Assembly: GCF_000719705.1 (NCBI RefSeq)
Contig: NZ_JOHO01000018.1
Coordinates: 1 to 64,000 of the forward strand
Source: Streptomyces sp. NRRL S-350
Lineage (GTDB): Bacteria; Actinomycetota; Actinomycetes; Streptomycetales; Streptomycetaceae
Direction of reading: 5' to 3'
Length of the DNA: 64,000 nt
The notes beneath the pieces were generated by a model that worked only from the letters and a program-made list of their open reading frames with translations, made no database searches and was not told where the DNA came from. A program made the position numbers and the translations under genes. Below, in pieces: positions 7,774-16,395 of this stretch (positions are counted from its first letter, which is position 1; each line of letters opens with the position of its first letter).

Positions 7774-8592
7774 TCAGTCCGTCCAGGCGCGCAGCGCGGT
7801 CAGGCGTTCCTGCAGCGGCTCGTAGACGCCCGGGGCGGCGGCCACGGTGAGCTCGCCGCCCGGGCCGTGCCCGGGGCGGCCGCCGACCAGGGCGCCGGCC
7901 TCGGCGGCGATCAGGCAGCCCGCCGCGCGGTCCCACGGGGCGAGGCCGCGTTCGTAGTAGCCGTCCAGCCGCCCGGCGGCGACGTCGCACAGGTCCACCG
8001 CGGCCGCCCCGCCCCGGCGGACGTCCCGCACCTCGGGCATCAGCGCCAGCAGCACCTCGGCCTGGCGCACCCGCACCGCCTGGACGTAGTTGAAGCCGGT
8101 GGCGATCAGCGCCTGGCCCCACGGCGGGGCCGGTCGGGCCGAGAGCGGCCGGCCGTTCAGCCGGGCGCCGCGGCCCAGGACGGCGTGGAACAGCTCGTCG
8201 CGGGCCGGGGCGTGGACCACGCCGACGACCGCCCGGCCGTCCACCTCCGCGGCCACGCTGACCGCCCAGGACGGCAGGCCGTACAGGTAGTTGACCGTGC
8301 CGTCGAGCGGGTCCACGACCCAGCGCACCCCGCTGGTGCCGGGCCGCTCGGCGCCCTCCTCGCCGAGGTAGCCGTCCGTCGGGCGGCGGTCGGTGATCAG
8401 TTCAAGGGCGAGCTTCTCGGAGGCGAGGTCCATCTCGGTGACCACGTCGACCGGGCTGCTCTTGGTGCCGGCGACGCCGAGGTCGGCGGGTCGGCCGTCG
8501 CGCAGCAGGGCACCGGCCTGCCGGGCCACGTCCAGGGCGACGTCCAGCAGGTCGTCGAGGAGCCGGTCGTCCGGCTGGGCGGGGGTGGGCAC
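7774..8592 (-). CDS. inositol monophosphatase family phosphatase
   Basis: 272 aa, a normal length for this magnesium-dependent sugar-phosphatase family. The metal and phosphate motifs are all present: GEEG (77-80), DPLDGTVNY (94-102) and the late WDRAAG (about residues 217-222). Members dephosphorylate inositol-1-phosphate, fructose-1,6-bisphosphate, histidinol phosphate or PAP; the sequence alone does not choose among them. It is cytoplasmic. It lies on the same strand as hemH, 106 bp downstream, with a repetitive spacer (8605-8690, rich in GGTGAAGC units) between them, and has its own terminator. Confidence 0.9.
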   Translation of the reverse strand: MPTPAQPDDRLLDDLLDVALDVARQAGALLRDGRPADLGVAGTKSSPVDVVTEMDLASEKLALELITDRRPTDGYLGEEGAERPGTSGVRWVVDPLDGTVNYLYGLPSWAVSVAAEVDGRAVVGVVHAPARDELFHAVLGRGARLNGRPLSARPAPPWGQALIATGFNYVQAVRVRQAEVLLALMPEVRDVRRGGAAAVDLCDVAAGRLDGYYERGLAPWDRAAGCLIAAEAGALVGGRPGHGPGGELTVAAAPGVYEPLQERLTALRAWTD

Positions 8593-8698
8593 GGGATTCT
8601 CCTCCGGAGCGGCGGTGAGCGGCAGTGGGCAGCGGCGAGACGGTGAAGCAGTGGGGCGGTGAAGCGGTGAAGCGGGAGTGGGCGGTCGGGCCGGGCGG

Positions 8699-9841
8699 TC
8701 AGCGCTCGGCGACGGCCGGGCGCGGGGCGCGCGGGTTGGGGCAGCAGGCCACCGCGCACACGTCGTGGCTGGGGCCGAGCCTGCCGAGGGCGCAGCGGGT
8801 CACGCTCTCGCCGCGCTCGGTGGCGGCTCGTTCCAGGACCAGCTCGCGCACGGCCGCGGCGAACCGCGGGTCGGCGCCGACGGTGGCGGCGCGGGCCACC
8901 GGCAGGCCGAGTTCGGCGGCCTTGGCGGCGGCCTCGGTGTCGAGGTCGTACTTGACCTCCATGTGGTCGGAGACGAAGCCGATCGGCACCATCACCACGG
9001 CGGGCGCGCCCTCGGCGTGCCGGGCCGCCAGGTGGTCGCAGATGTCGGGTTCCAGCCACGGGGTGTGCGGGGCGCCGCTGCGGCTCTGGAACACCAGCTC
9101 CCAGGGCCGGTCGGCGACCCCGGTGTGCTCGGCGACGGTCGCTGCGATCAGCCGGGCCACGTCCAGGTGCTGGGCGACGTAGGCGCCGCCCGGCGTGCCT
9201 CGGGCCGGGTCGTCCGGGGCGCCGGAGGCCTCGGCCATGGCGTCCGGGATGGAGTGGGTGGTGAACGCCAGCCGGGCGCCGGCCCGGACGGACTCGGGCA
9301 GTTCCGCCAGCGCGGCGAGGGTGGCGTCGGCCATCGGCTCGACGAAGCCGGGGTGGTTGTAGAAGTGCCGCAGCTTGTCGACCCGCAGGGCGGGCACGCC
9401 CTCGGCGGCCAGGGCCGCCAGCGCGTCGGCGAGGTTCTCCCGGTACTGGCGGCAGCCCGAGTAGCCGGCGTAGGCGCTGGTCGCGAGCACGGCGATCCGT
9501 CGGTGGCCGTCGGCGGCCATCTCCCGCAGGGTGTCGACCAGGTAGGGCGCCCAGTTCCGGTTGCCCCAGTACACCGGCAGGTCCAGCCCGTGGTCGGCGA
9601 AGTCCTTGCGCAGCGCGGCGAGCAGTTCGCGGTTCTGCTCGTTGATCGGGCTGATCCCGCCGAACAGGAAGTAGTGCTTGCCCACTTCCTTCAGCCGCTC
9701 CTTGGGGATGCCGCGGCCGCGGGTGACGTTCTCCAGGAAGGGGACCACGTCCTCGGGGCCTTCGGGCCCGCCGAAGGACAGGAGCAGCAGGGCGTCGTAC
9801 GGGGCGGCGCCGGAGGGGGAGGGTTTGCGCGCGTCGGACAT
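8699..9841 (-). CDS. hemH: ferrochelatase, coproporphyrin type
   Basis: 380 aa. It inserts Fe2+ into a porphyrin; actinobacteria use the coproporphyrin-dependent heme route, so coproporphyrin III is the likely substrate (the cpfC name also applies). Catalytic H196 lies in [10 protein letters not shown] and the acidic partner E295 in [10 protein letters not shown]. Cysteines C130, C350, C362 and C366/C367 match the [2Fe-2S] cluster pattern of actinobacterial ferrochelatases (one internal and three C-terminal). ATG start at 9841. It is divergent from an MFS gene; the shared upstream region holds AACCTACGTAAG (9916-9927), similar to the desaturase operator half-sites. Confidence 0.94.
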   Translation of the reverse strand: MSDARKPSPSGAAPYDALLLLSFGGPEGPEDVVPFLENVTRGRGIPKERLKEVGKHYFLFGGISPINEQNRELLAALRKDFADHGLDLPVYWGNRNWAPYLVDTLREMAADGHRRIAVLATSAYAGYSGCRQYRENLADALAALAAEGVPALRVDKLRHFYNHPGFVEPMADATLAALAELPESVRAGARLAFTTHSIPDAMAEASGAPDDPARGTPGGAYVAQHLDVARLIAATVAEHTGVADRPWELVFQSRSGAPHTPWLEPDICDHLAARHAEGAPAVVMVPIGFVSDHMEVKYDLDTEAAAKAAELGLPVARAATVGADPRFAAAVRELVLERAATERGESVTRCALGRLGPSHDVCAVACCPNPRAPRPAVAER

Positions 9842-9979
9842 GGCACCGATCCTGCCACTGAGGGGTCGGGCACCGTCGGCGGGGCCGCGCAGGCGCCCGA
9901 AAAATAGCGTTTGCCAACCTACGTAAGCTGTGATTACCAGCCTTGTACCTTACCCTCAACCTCCCCGTCCGGAGCTCCC

Positions 9980-11248
9980 TTGCTGTCCAGCTACCGCCGG
10001 ATATTCGCCTCCCCCGGCACTCTGGCCTTCTCCTCCGCCGGCTTCGTCTCCCGCCTGCCGATCTCCATGACCGGCATCGGCATCGTGACGATGCTCTCCC
10101 AGCTGAGAGGCTCGTACGGTGTCGCGGGTCTGGTCTCGGCCACCCTGGCGGTCTCCGCCGCCGTCCTGGGCCCGCAGGTCTCCCGGCTGGTCGACCGGCA
10201 CGGGCAGCGCCGGATCGTCCTCCCCGCCATGGCGCTCACCATCGTCGCCGTGGTCGGCCTGCTGCTCTGCGCCCGGCTGAAGGCCCCGGACTGGACGCTG
10301 TTCGTCTTCGCGGCGGGCATGGGCGTCATGCCGAGCACCGGCGCGATGGTCCGCGCCCGCTGGGCCCACCTCTACCGCGACGACGCCCCCGGGCTGCACA
10401 CCGCCTACTCCTTCGAGGCCGTCGTCGACGAGGTCTGCTTCATCGTCGGCCCGATCCTCTCCATCGGCCTGGCCACCTCGGTCTTCCCCGAGGCCGGGGT
10501 CCTGCTCGCCGGGGTCTTCCTCGCCGTCGGCGTGCTGCTGTTCGCCGGGCAGCGCTCCACGGAGCCGCCGGTCCACCCGGCCGCCCGGCACCAGGGCCGC
10601 TCGGTCATCCTCAACCCCGGCCTGCAGGTGCTGATCCTGACCTTCGTCGCCACCGGCGCGATCTTCGGCTCGGTCGAGGTCGTCACCGTCGCCTTCGCCG
10701 AGGCCCAGGGCCACAAGGCGATCTCCAGCGTGATCCTCGCCCTGTGGGCGCTCGGCTCCTGCCTGGCCGGCGTGGTCTACGGCGCGCTCAAGGTCACCGG
10801 CTCGCCGGCCACCCGCTTCTTCCTCGGCGTGGTGTTCATGGCCGTCAGCATGGTGCCGCTGCTGCTGGTCGCCCACGCGGTGCGCGGCGTCGGCGGCCTG
10901 GTCGCGGTCGGCGGCGCGCTGCTGATCGCCGGCATCGCCATCTCCCCCACCCTGATCTCCGCGATGGCCCTGGTCGAACGGCTCGTCCCGGCCGCCCAGC
11001 TGACCGAGGGCATGACCTGGACGACCACCGGCCTCGCCCTCGGCGTCGCGGTCGGCTCCTCCGCCGGCGGCTGGGTCGTCGACGCCTCCGGCGCCGCGGC
11101 CGGGTACTGGGTGCCGCTGGCCGCCGGCGGCCTCGGCGTGGTCGCCGCCCTCGCCGGGCTGGGCCGCCTGCACGCCGGACTCGGCTCCGGACACCTCCCG
11201 GGGGAAGCCGCCGAAGGGCCTGACCGGACCGTAGACGTCGAACGGTGA
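9980..11248 (+). CDS. MFS transporter
   Basis: 422 aa from TTG 9980, which has GGAG 5 nt upstream; the frame opens earlier (9911) but that extension is not family-like. About 12 hydrophobic segments are visible. The motif-A region after TM2 reads RLVDRHGQRRIVLP, and a long central loop follows TM6 (APPVHP-like, around residues 205-225). It belongs to the drug or small-molecule exporter branch of the major facilitator superfamily; the substrate is unknown. It is divergent from hemH and followed after 101 bp by a flavin oxidase on the same strand. Confidence 0.88.
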   Translation: MLSSYRRIFASPGTLAFSSAGFVSRLPISMTGIGIVTMLSQLRGSYGVAGLVSATLAVSAAVLGPQVSRLVDRHGQRRIVLPAMALTIVAVVGLLLCARLKAPDWTLFVFAAGMGVMPSTGAMVRARWAHLYRDDAPGLHTAYSFEAVVDEVCFIVGPILSIGLATSVFPEAGVLLAGVFLAVGVLLFAGQRSTEPPVHPAARHQGRSVILNPGLQVLILTFVATGAIFGSVEVVTVAFAEAQGHKAISSVILALWALGSCLAGVVYGALKVTGSPATRFFLGVVFMAVSMVPLLLVAHAVRGVGGLVAVGGALLIAGIAISPTLISAMALVERLVPAAQLTEGMTWTTTGLALGVAVGSSAGGWVVDASGAAAGYWVPLAAGGLGVVAALAGLGRLHAGLGSGHLPGEAAEGPDRTVDVER

Positions 11249-11274
11249 ACTGACTAGCCTCGCCCTACCCGCGG

Positions 11275-11292
11275 CCCTACCCGCGGGTAGGG
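11275..11292. promoter_or_regulatory. perfect palindrome upstream of the lactone-oxidase gene
   Basis: CCCTACCC-GC-GGGTAGGG, 8-bp perfect arms. A direct half-site CCCTACCC lies just before it (11263-11270). It is 58 bp upstream of the ATG at 11350 and shares the core CCTACCC-N2-GGGTAGG with the palindrome at 2145-2160. Confidence 0.5.
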
Positions 11293-11349
11293 CGGCCGCG
11301 CCGCCCCGGACCGCGCCGACCTGTTCGGCCCCGGAGCAGGAGGCAGCCA

Positions 11350-12672
11350 ATGCCCCAGGCCAGTACCGCGAACCGCCCCCGGTGGACCAACTGGGCCGGC
11401 AACCAGAGCGCCCGGCCGGCCCGGACCGCCGCCCCCGGCACCGCGGAGGAACTGGCCAAGGAGATCCTCCGCGCCGCCGAACAGGGCCGCACCGTCAAAG
11501 CCGTCGGCTCCGGCCACTCCTTCACCGCGATCGCCTCCGCCGGCGACGGCGTCCAGATCCGCCCGCACTCGCTCACCGCCGTCCGCGGGATCGACCGCGA
11601 GGCCGGCACCGTCACCGTCGAGTCCGGCCTCCCGCTGCACCGGCTCAACCGGCTCCTCGCCGCCGAGGGCCTCTCCCTCACCAACATGGGCGACATCGAG
11701 GTCCAGACCGTCGCCGGCGCCACCAGCACCGGCACCCACGGCACCGGCCGCGACTCCGGCTCGCTCGCCGCCCAGATCCGGGCCCTGGAGATCGTCCTCG
11801 CCGACGGCACCGTCCGGCGCTGCTCCCCCACCGAGGACCCCCGGCTCTTCCAGGGCGCCCGGCTCGGCCTCGGCGCCCTCGGCGTGATCACCGCGCTCAC
11901 CTTCGGCGTCGAACCGGCCTTCCTGCTCAGCGCGCACGAGCAGCCGATGGCCTTCGACGAGGTGCTGGAGCGGCTGGACGACCTCACCGCCGTCAACGAG
12001 CACTTCGAGTTCTACTGGTTCCCGCACACCGACCGCTGCTCCACCAAGCGCAACAACCGCAGCCAGGGCCCGGCCGCCCCGCTGCCCCGGTTCAAGGAGT
12101 GGCTGGAGGACGACTTCCTCTCCAACACCGTCTGGGAGGGTGCCTGCCGGGTCGGCCGGCGCTTCCCCCGCGCCATCCCCTCGATCGCCGCACTGGCCAG
12201 CCGCGCCTGGTCCGACCGCAGCTACACCGACACCGCGCACAAGGTGTTCACCAGCCCGCGCAGGGTCCGCTTCGTGGAGATGGAGTACGCGGTGCCCCGC
12301 GCCGCCGTCGCCGGGGTGCTGCGCGAACTGAAGGCCCTGATCGAGCGCTCCGACTGGAAGGTCAGCTTCCCCGTCGAGGTGCGCTTCGCCCCCGCCGACG
12401 ACCTCTGGCTCTCCACCGCCTCCGGCCGGGACAGCGCCTACATCGCCGTCCACCTCTACCGGGGCACCGCCGACCGGGGCTACTTCACCGGTGTCGAACG
12501 GCTGATGACCGCCCATCAGGGCCGCCCGCACTGGGGCAAGCTGCACACCCGCGACGCCGAGTACCTGGCCGGCGTCTACCCACACTTCGCCGACTTCACC
12601 GCGCTGCGCGACGAGGTCGACCCACAGCGGGTCTTCGGCAACGACTACCTGCGCCGGGTGCTCGGGGCATAG
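11350..12672 (+). CDS. D-arabinono-1,4-lactone oxidase family FAD oxidoreductase
   Basis: 440 aa, ATG 11350 behind GGAGCAGGAGG. The N-terminal FAD-binding (VAO-type) domain shows VGSGHSFTAIA and GATSTGTHGTG. The C-terminal aldonolactone-oxidase domain includes HFEFYWFPHTD and the closing HWGKLHT...DPQRVFGNDYL. It oxidises a sugar lactone or polyol with O2 as acceptor; bacterial relatives include gulonolactone and alditol oxidases, so the substrate is open. No signal peptide is seen. Downstream is a 20-bp direct repeat containing its stop codon. Confidence 0.9.
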   Translation: MPQASTANRPRWTNWAGNQSARPARTAAPGTAEELAKEILRAAEQGRTVKAVGSGHSFTAIASAGDGVQIRPHSLTAVRGIDREAGTVTVESGLPLHRLNRLLAAEGLSLTNMGDIEVQTVAGATSTGTHGTGRDSGSLAAQIRALEIVLADGTVRRCSPTEDPRLFQGARLGLGALGVITALTFGVEPAFLLSAHEQPMAFDEVLERLDDLTAVNEHFEFYWFPHTDRCSTKRNNRSQGPAAPLPRFKEWLEDDFLSNTVWEGACRVGRRFPRAIPSIAALASRAWSDRSYTDTAHKVFTSPRRVRFVEMEYAVPRAAVAGVLRELKALIERSDWKVSFPVEVRFAPADDLWLSTASGRDSAYIAVHLYRGTADRGYFTGVERLMTAHQGRPHWGKLHTRDAEYLAGVYPHFADFTALRDEVDPQRVFGNDYLRRVLGA

Positions 12673-12728
12673 CCGCCCGGGCGCTCGGGGACTCGGGGAC
12701 TCGGGGCTTAGCCGCCCGGGCGCTCGGG
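12670..12728. repeat. 20-bp direct repeat at the gene end
   Basis: TAGCCGCCCGGGCGCTCGGG occurs at 12670-12689 and again at 12709-12728; the first copy includes the stop codon of the oxidase gene. GGGACTC units lie between them. It looks like a local duplication in the spacer. Confidence 0.8.
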
Positions 12729-12795
12729 CGTCCGCTGCATCTGGCGTCCGGCGGCCCAAGCGCCCGGGCCCGGCTGCCGGGGCCCGGCTGTCCGG

Positions 12796-13656
12796 TCAGT
12801 CCGCCGGGGCCCGGTCCGCGGGGGTCTCCACGGGCGGCGAGGCCACCGGCGCCTGCGGAGACCCGCTCCCCGGGCCGGGCTGCGGCGATGTGGCCCCGCC
12901 GGTGGGCTTCCCGCCGCCCGCCGACGGGGAGGCACCGGCGGACGGGCTCGCGCTCGCGCTCGCGCTCGGGCCCGCCGAGGGCGAGGCCGTCGGGCCGGTG
13001 CTCGGGGTGTCGGTGGGCTCCCGGCTCGGCCGCGTCGTCGCCGAGGTGGCGGCGCCACCGGACGGCGTGGCCTCCGGACCGCGCCCGCCGCCCGGCGCCT
13101 GCCGATCCGTCGGGGCGTCCTGCGGCCGGGAGGACGTGGGGGCGACCGACCCGCCGAACGAGGTGCCGTTGCCGGACTCGCCCTTGACCGTCGCCGACAC
13201 CGGCTGACCGGTGGCCAGCTCGAACGCCACGATCGGCGTCATCGCCAGCACGAACACCAGCCCCGACACGACCGCGTAGCCCTTCCACGTCCACCGCCGA
13301 CGCGCCCGCACCACCTGCGGCTCGTTCCACTCGGAGGTGACCGCCGGCGACGGCGTCGGCCGCCCCGACCCCACCGGCACCAGGCGCAGCGCGTCCGCGC
13401 TCCGGTTCGGCTTCCGGTCCACCGCCACGCGCAGTTGTTCGCCGGTCCGTTTGAAGAGGTGCTGGAACACCGCGCCCCCGGTGGTGGCCCCGATGCTCAC
13501 CACGGCAGCGCCCATGATCGTTCCGTACACGCCCAGTTCGGAGGCCAACAGCGCGCCCACTACGGCGGCCAGCGCACTCGCCGCGACCTGAGCCGCACTC
13601 AGATCGATCCGCCTGCGCTCCTCCTCGCCCTCCCCGACGGGGCTCCGCTCCGACAT
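12796..13656 (-). CDS. membrane protein with Pro/Ser/Gly-rich tail
   Basis: 286 aa from ATG 13656, with GAGGG 8 nt upstream; ATG 13662 is too close to that site. Residues 20-55 hold two closely spaced hydrophobic stretches (AAQVASALAAVVGALLAS and a Gly/Ala/Val segment). A basic linker leads to another membrane segment (YAVVSGLVFVLAMTPIVAF). The last 140 residues are low-complexity Pro/Ser/Thr/Gly/Ala, including a tandem SAS/PSAG stretch encoded by CGCTCG hexamers near 12950. The tail could be extracytoplasmic. I do not recognise the family. It lies divergent to the sepH leader region. Confidence 0.75.
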   Translation of the reverse strand: MSERSPVGEGEEERRRIDLSAAQVAASALAAVVGALLASELGVYGTIMGAAVVSIGATTGGAVFQHLFKRTGEQLRVAVDRKPNRSADALRLVPVGSGRPTPSPAVTSEWNEPQVVRARRRWTWKGYAVVSGLVFVLAMTPIVAFELATGQPVSATVKGESGNGTSFGGSVAPTSSRPQDAPTDRQAPGGGRGPEATPSGGAATSATTRPSREPTDTPSTGPTASPSAGPSASASASPSAGASPSAGGGKPTGGATSPQPGPGSGSPQAPVASPPVETPADRAPAD

Positions 13657-14040
13657 CGACATCCCTCGGTCCGTACGACTGTTCCTCGAACAAGCCACTC
13701 CATCTTGCCCAAAGAAGGACACAAGGGACGAAAATGCGGTTCTGCGCGCCCGGATTGTGTGAAGATGATCACCGTTCATCCGGTGGCGGCCCGCCGCCGG
13801 GGGCGGACGCTCTTGAGATTCCCGTGAATCGCGGGAGACTTGAGCGGCGAGCCGCCCCTCCGGATGCCACGAATGGAGTACTGTTCGTAAAGCCCGAGCC
13901 TTGGGTCGACTTGTCGACTGCGCCGACACCCGGCAGCTTGACGAGGAGCCACGGAACGGGCACGCACGGCGACGCCAGTCCCGGACCGTCGCGAACACTC
14001 CGCGTGCGAGGACGGCCGGGACACCCAGGCGCGACGTCGA

Positions 14041-14150
14041 CGTATGGCGTGGCAAAAAGGCAACCGTGCCACAGCGGTGTGACCGGGCGTAAGCCCGACA
14101 CGCCGGGGAACTCAGCAAGGTTGTGGCCAGTCGCGAGTGGGCAGGCCACA
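14041..14150 (+). promoter_or_regulatory. candidate structured 5' leader of sepH
   Basis: Three hairpins in series within 170 bp of the sepH start: GTGGCA/TGCCAC (14049-14054, 14067-14072), CGGGC-GTAA-GCCCG with a GNRA tetraloop (14084-14097), and TGTGGCC/GGCCACA (14122-14128, 14144-14150). GGCGT (14046-14050) can also pair with ACGCC (14100-14104). It does not match a riboswitch class I know. The rest of the 550-bp gap (13657-14207) has no coding signal. Confidence 0.4.
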
Positions 14151-14207
14151 CTCAGTACGGGAGCAGCGACGCAGGTGACGTCGGCAGGCACCACCCGGGA
14201 GGTAACC

Positions 14208-15263
14208 GTGCCCGAACTGCGGGTTGTGGCCGTCAGCAACGACGGCACACGGCTGGTGCTCAAGGCTGCCGACAGCACGGAGTACACCCTCCCCATCGAC
14301 GAGCGGCTGCGCGCCGCCATCCGCGGGGACCGCCCGCGCCTCGGCCAGATCGAGATCGAGGTCGAGAGCCACCTCCGCCCCCGGGACATCCAGGCCCGGA
14401 TACGAGCCGGTGCCTCCGCCGAGGAGGTCGCCCAGGCCGCCGGGATCTCCGTCGACCGCGTCCGCCGCTTCGAGGGCCCGGTCCTCGCCGAGCGCGCCTT
14501 CATGGCCGAGCGCGCCCGCAAGACCGCCATCCGCCGCAACGGCGAGTCCCCCGGCCCGCAGCTCGGCGAGGCCGTCGCCGAGCGGCTCGCGCTGCGCGGC
14601 GCCGAGAAGGACACCGAACGCTGGGACTCCTGGCGGCGCGACGACGGCACCTGGGAGGTCATCCTCTACTACCGGGCCGACGGCGAGGGCCGCAGCGCCT
14701 CCTGGACGTACGACCCGCCCCGGCGCCTGGTCCAGCCCAACGACGACGAGGCCCGCGCGCTGATCGGCGAGAACGTCGAGCGCGAGGAGGAGTCGGTCTT
14801 CCCGTTCATCCCGCGGATCGCCCGGCTCCCCCAGGACCGGCCGCCCCGCCCGATGATCGACCGGCCCTCCGCCGACCGCATCATGTCGGCCCGCGAGGTC
14901 CGCGAGTCGCGGGAGGCCACCGCCGAGTCCCGGGACTCGCTGACCAGCCTGCTCGACGTGGTCCCCGCCTTCCGCGGCGACCTCGCCGTCGGCACCCCCG
15001 CCCCGGTCGAGCCGGTGCCCGCGGAGGTCGCCGAGGAGAGCGAGGAGCCGGCGGCGGCAGCGGCCGCGGCCGCCCCGGCGGTCGGCGCGGGCTCGGCCTA
15101 CGCCGACATCCTGATGCCGCGCGCCGTCGCCCCGCACCGCGAACGCCTGGTCGGCACCACCGACCGGCAGGCCGAGGCGGACGGCGTCCGGCCCGGGCGC
15201 CGGGCCACCGTGCCCAGCTGGGACGAGATCGTCTTCGGCAGTCGGCGCAAGAAGCAGGAGTAG
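14208..15263 (+). CDS. sepH: cell-division regulator SepH
   Basis: 351 aa from GTG 14208 behind GGGAGG; the frame is open far upstream but homology begins here (MPELRVVAVSNDGTRLVLKA). SepH is an actinobacterial protein that stimulates FtsZ assembly during sporulation septation. The N-terminal DUF3071 region (1-170) contains a helix-turn-helix-like segment, SAEEVAQAAGISVDRVRRFE. A central WDSWRRDDGTWEVILYY motif is present and the C-terminal half is Ala/Glu/Pro rich, ending PSWDEIVFGSRRKK. It is preceded by a structured leader and ends at a 21-bp perfect hairpin. Confidence 0.96.
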   Translation: MPELRVVAVSNDGTRLVLKAADSTEYTLPIDERLRAAIRGDRPRLGQIEIEVESHLRPRDIQARIRAGASAEEVAQAAGISVDRVRRFEGPVLAERAFMAERARKTAIRRNGESPGPQLGEAVAERLALRGAEKDTERWDSWRRDDGTWEVILYYRADGEGRSASWTYDPPRRLVQPNDDEARALIGENVEREEESVFPFIPRIARLPQDRPPRPMIDRPSADRIMSAREVRESREATAESRDSLTSLLDVVPAFRGDLAVGTPAPVEPVPAEVAEESEEPAAAAAAAAPAVGAGSAYADILMPRAVAPHRERLVGTTDRQAEADGVRPGRRATVPSWDEIVFGSRRKKQE

Positions 15264-15310
15264 CGGCGAGCCGGACCAGGCAGCGGAGCCGGCCGCGCGA
15301 GTGGGCAGAG

Positions 15311-15355
15311 ACGCCGGAAGGGGCGGGAGGCCGGGCCTCCCGCCCCTTCCGGCGT
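15311..15355. terminator. bidirectional terminator between sepH and the sulfurtransferase
   Basis: A 21-bp perfect stem (15311-15331 with 15335-15355) around a 3-nt loop, between two convergent genes (stops at 15263 and 15364). One of the strongest hairpins in the window. Confidence 0.9.
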
Positions 15356-15363
15356 TCCCGGGC

Positions 15364-16239
15364 TCAGCCCGGCTGCTCGGTGACCGCCACCGGTCGGCTC
15401 GCGTCGCTCGACCACTCGCTCCACGACCCCGGGTACAGCGTGGCCGGCAGCCCCGCCACCTCCAGCGCCAGGATCTGGTGTGCCGCCGTCACTCCCGAAC
15501 CGCAGTACACCGCGGTCTCCCGGTCCCCCGCGCCCAGCTCCCGGAACCGGGCCGCCAGCTCGGCGGCCGGGCGGAACCGCCCGTCCGGGCCCACGTTCCC
15601 GGCCGTCGGCGCCGACACCGCACCCGGGACGTGCCCGGCCCGCGGATCCACCGGCTCCGACTCGCCCCGGTACCGCTCCCCCGACCGGGCGTCCAGCAAC
15701 AGGCCGCTGCGCGCCCAGGCCGCGGCACCGTCCGCGTCCACCGTCGGCAACTGCCCCGGCACCGGCTTGAAGTCGCCCTCCCCGGGCTCCGGCACCTCGG
15801 TCGTCACCGGCAGCCCGGCCGCGAGCCAGGCCGCGAACCCGCCGTCCAGCACCCGGACGTCCCGGTGCCCGGCCCAGCGCAGCAGCCACCAGGCCCGTGC
15901 CGCCGCCATCGAAGCCGCGCCGTCGTACACCACGACCGGCCGCTGCCCGCTCACCCCGAAGCGGCGCATCGCCGCACCGAACTCCTCCGGGTCCGGCAGC
16001 GGGTGGCGCCCGCCCCGGCCGGGGGCGCCGGGCGGGGCGGCGAGGTCCCGGTCCAGCTCGACGAAGTGCGCACCGGGCAGGTGCCCGGCCCGGTACTCCT
16101 CGGCCGCGGTCGGGCCGCCCGGCACCGCACCGACCAACTGGTAGCGCACGTCCAACAGCACCGGCGGGCGCGCGGAGGCGAGCGCCTCCCGCAGCCCGGC
16201 CGCGGAGATCAGCGGAGAACCGTCGTCATGGGTCGTCAT
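15364..16239 (-). CDS. sulfurtransferase (3-mercaptopyruvate/thiosulfate type)
   Basis: 291 aa from ATG 16239 (ATG 16248 also possible). Two rhodanese domains in tandem: an inactive N-terminal one (about 12-140) and a C-terminal one with catalytic C246 in VYCGSGVTAAH. The loop CGSGVT is the form usually linked with 3-mercaptopyruvate sulfurtransferases rather than the CRKGVT of thiosulfate rhodaneses, though substrate use overlaps. It moves sulfane sulfur to an acceptor in the cytoplasm. Its 5' end is divergent from a VOC protein gene 156 bp away. Confidence 0.92.
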   Translation of the reverse strand: MTTHDDGSPLISAAGLREALASARPPVLLDVRYQLVGAVPGGPTAAEEYRAGHLPGAHFVELDRDLAAPPGAPGRGGRHPLPDPEEFGAAMRRFGVSGQRPVVVYDGAASMAAARAWWLLRWAGHRDVRVLDGGFAAWLAAGLPVTTEVPEPGEGDFKPVPGQLPTVDADGAAAWARSGLLLDARSGERYRGESEPVDPRAGHVPGAVSAPTAGNVGPDGRFRPAAELAARFRELGAGDRETAVYCGSGVTAAHQILALEVAGLPATLYPGSWSEWSSDASRPVAVTEQPG

Positions 16240-16395
16240 GGCGGCCATTGTCGCGCAGCACGACCGACCCGCCGCTCTTTGTGCGCTCTTTGCCGGATTT
16301 TCCGCGCGGCCCGAGGGTTGGGGGGCCGCCGGAATGGAAGCATCACCCTCGCGCCGAGGATTCCCGTGCGCCAACCACCCACGAGGAGGCCCGCA

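Noticed and set aside
8605..8690. Clustered GGTGAAGC repeats between hemH and the phosphatase gene
   Set aside because: Imperfect short repeats in a GC-rich spacer; no periodicity strong enough to list as a feature.
13734..14207. N-terminal extension of sepH
   Set aside because: No homology, poor codon bias, and a clear ribosome site is found at GTG 14208.
15301..16395. Plus-strand frame continuing upstream of the VOC gene
   Set aside because: Antisense to the sulfurtransferase; typical high-GC shadow with Arg/Pro-rich translation.
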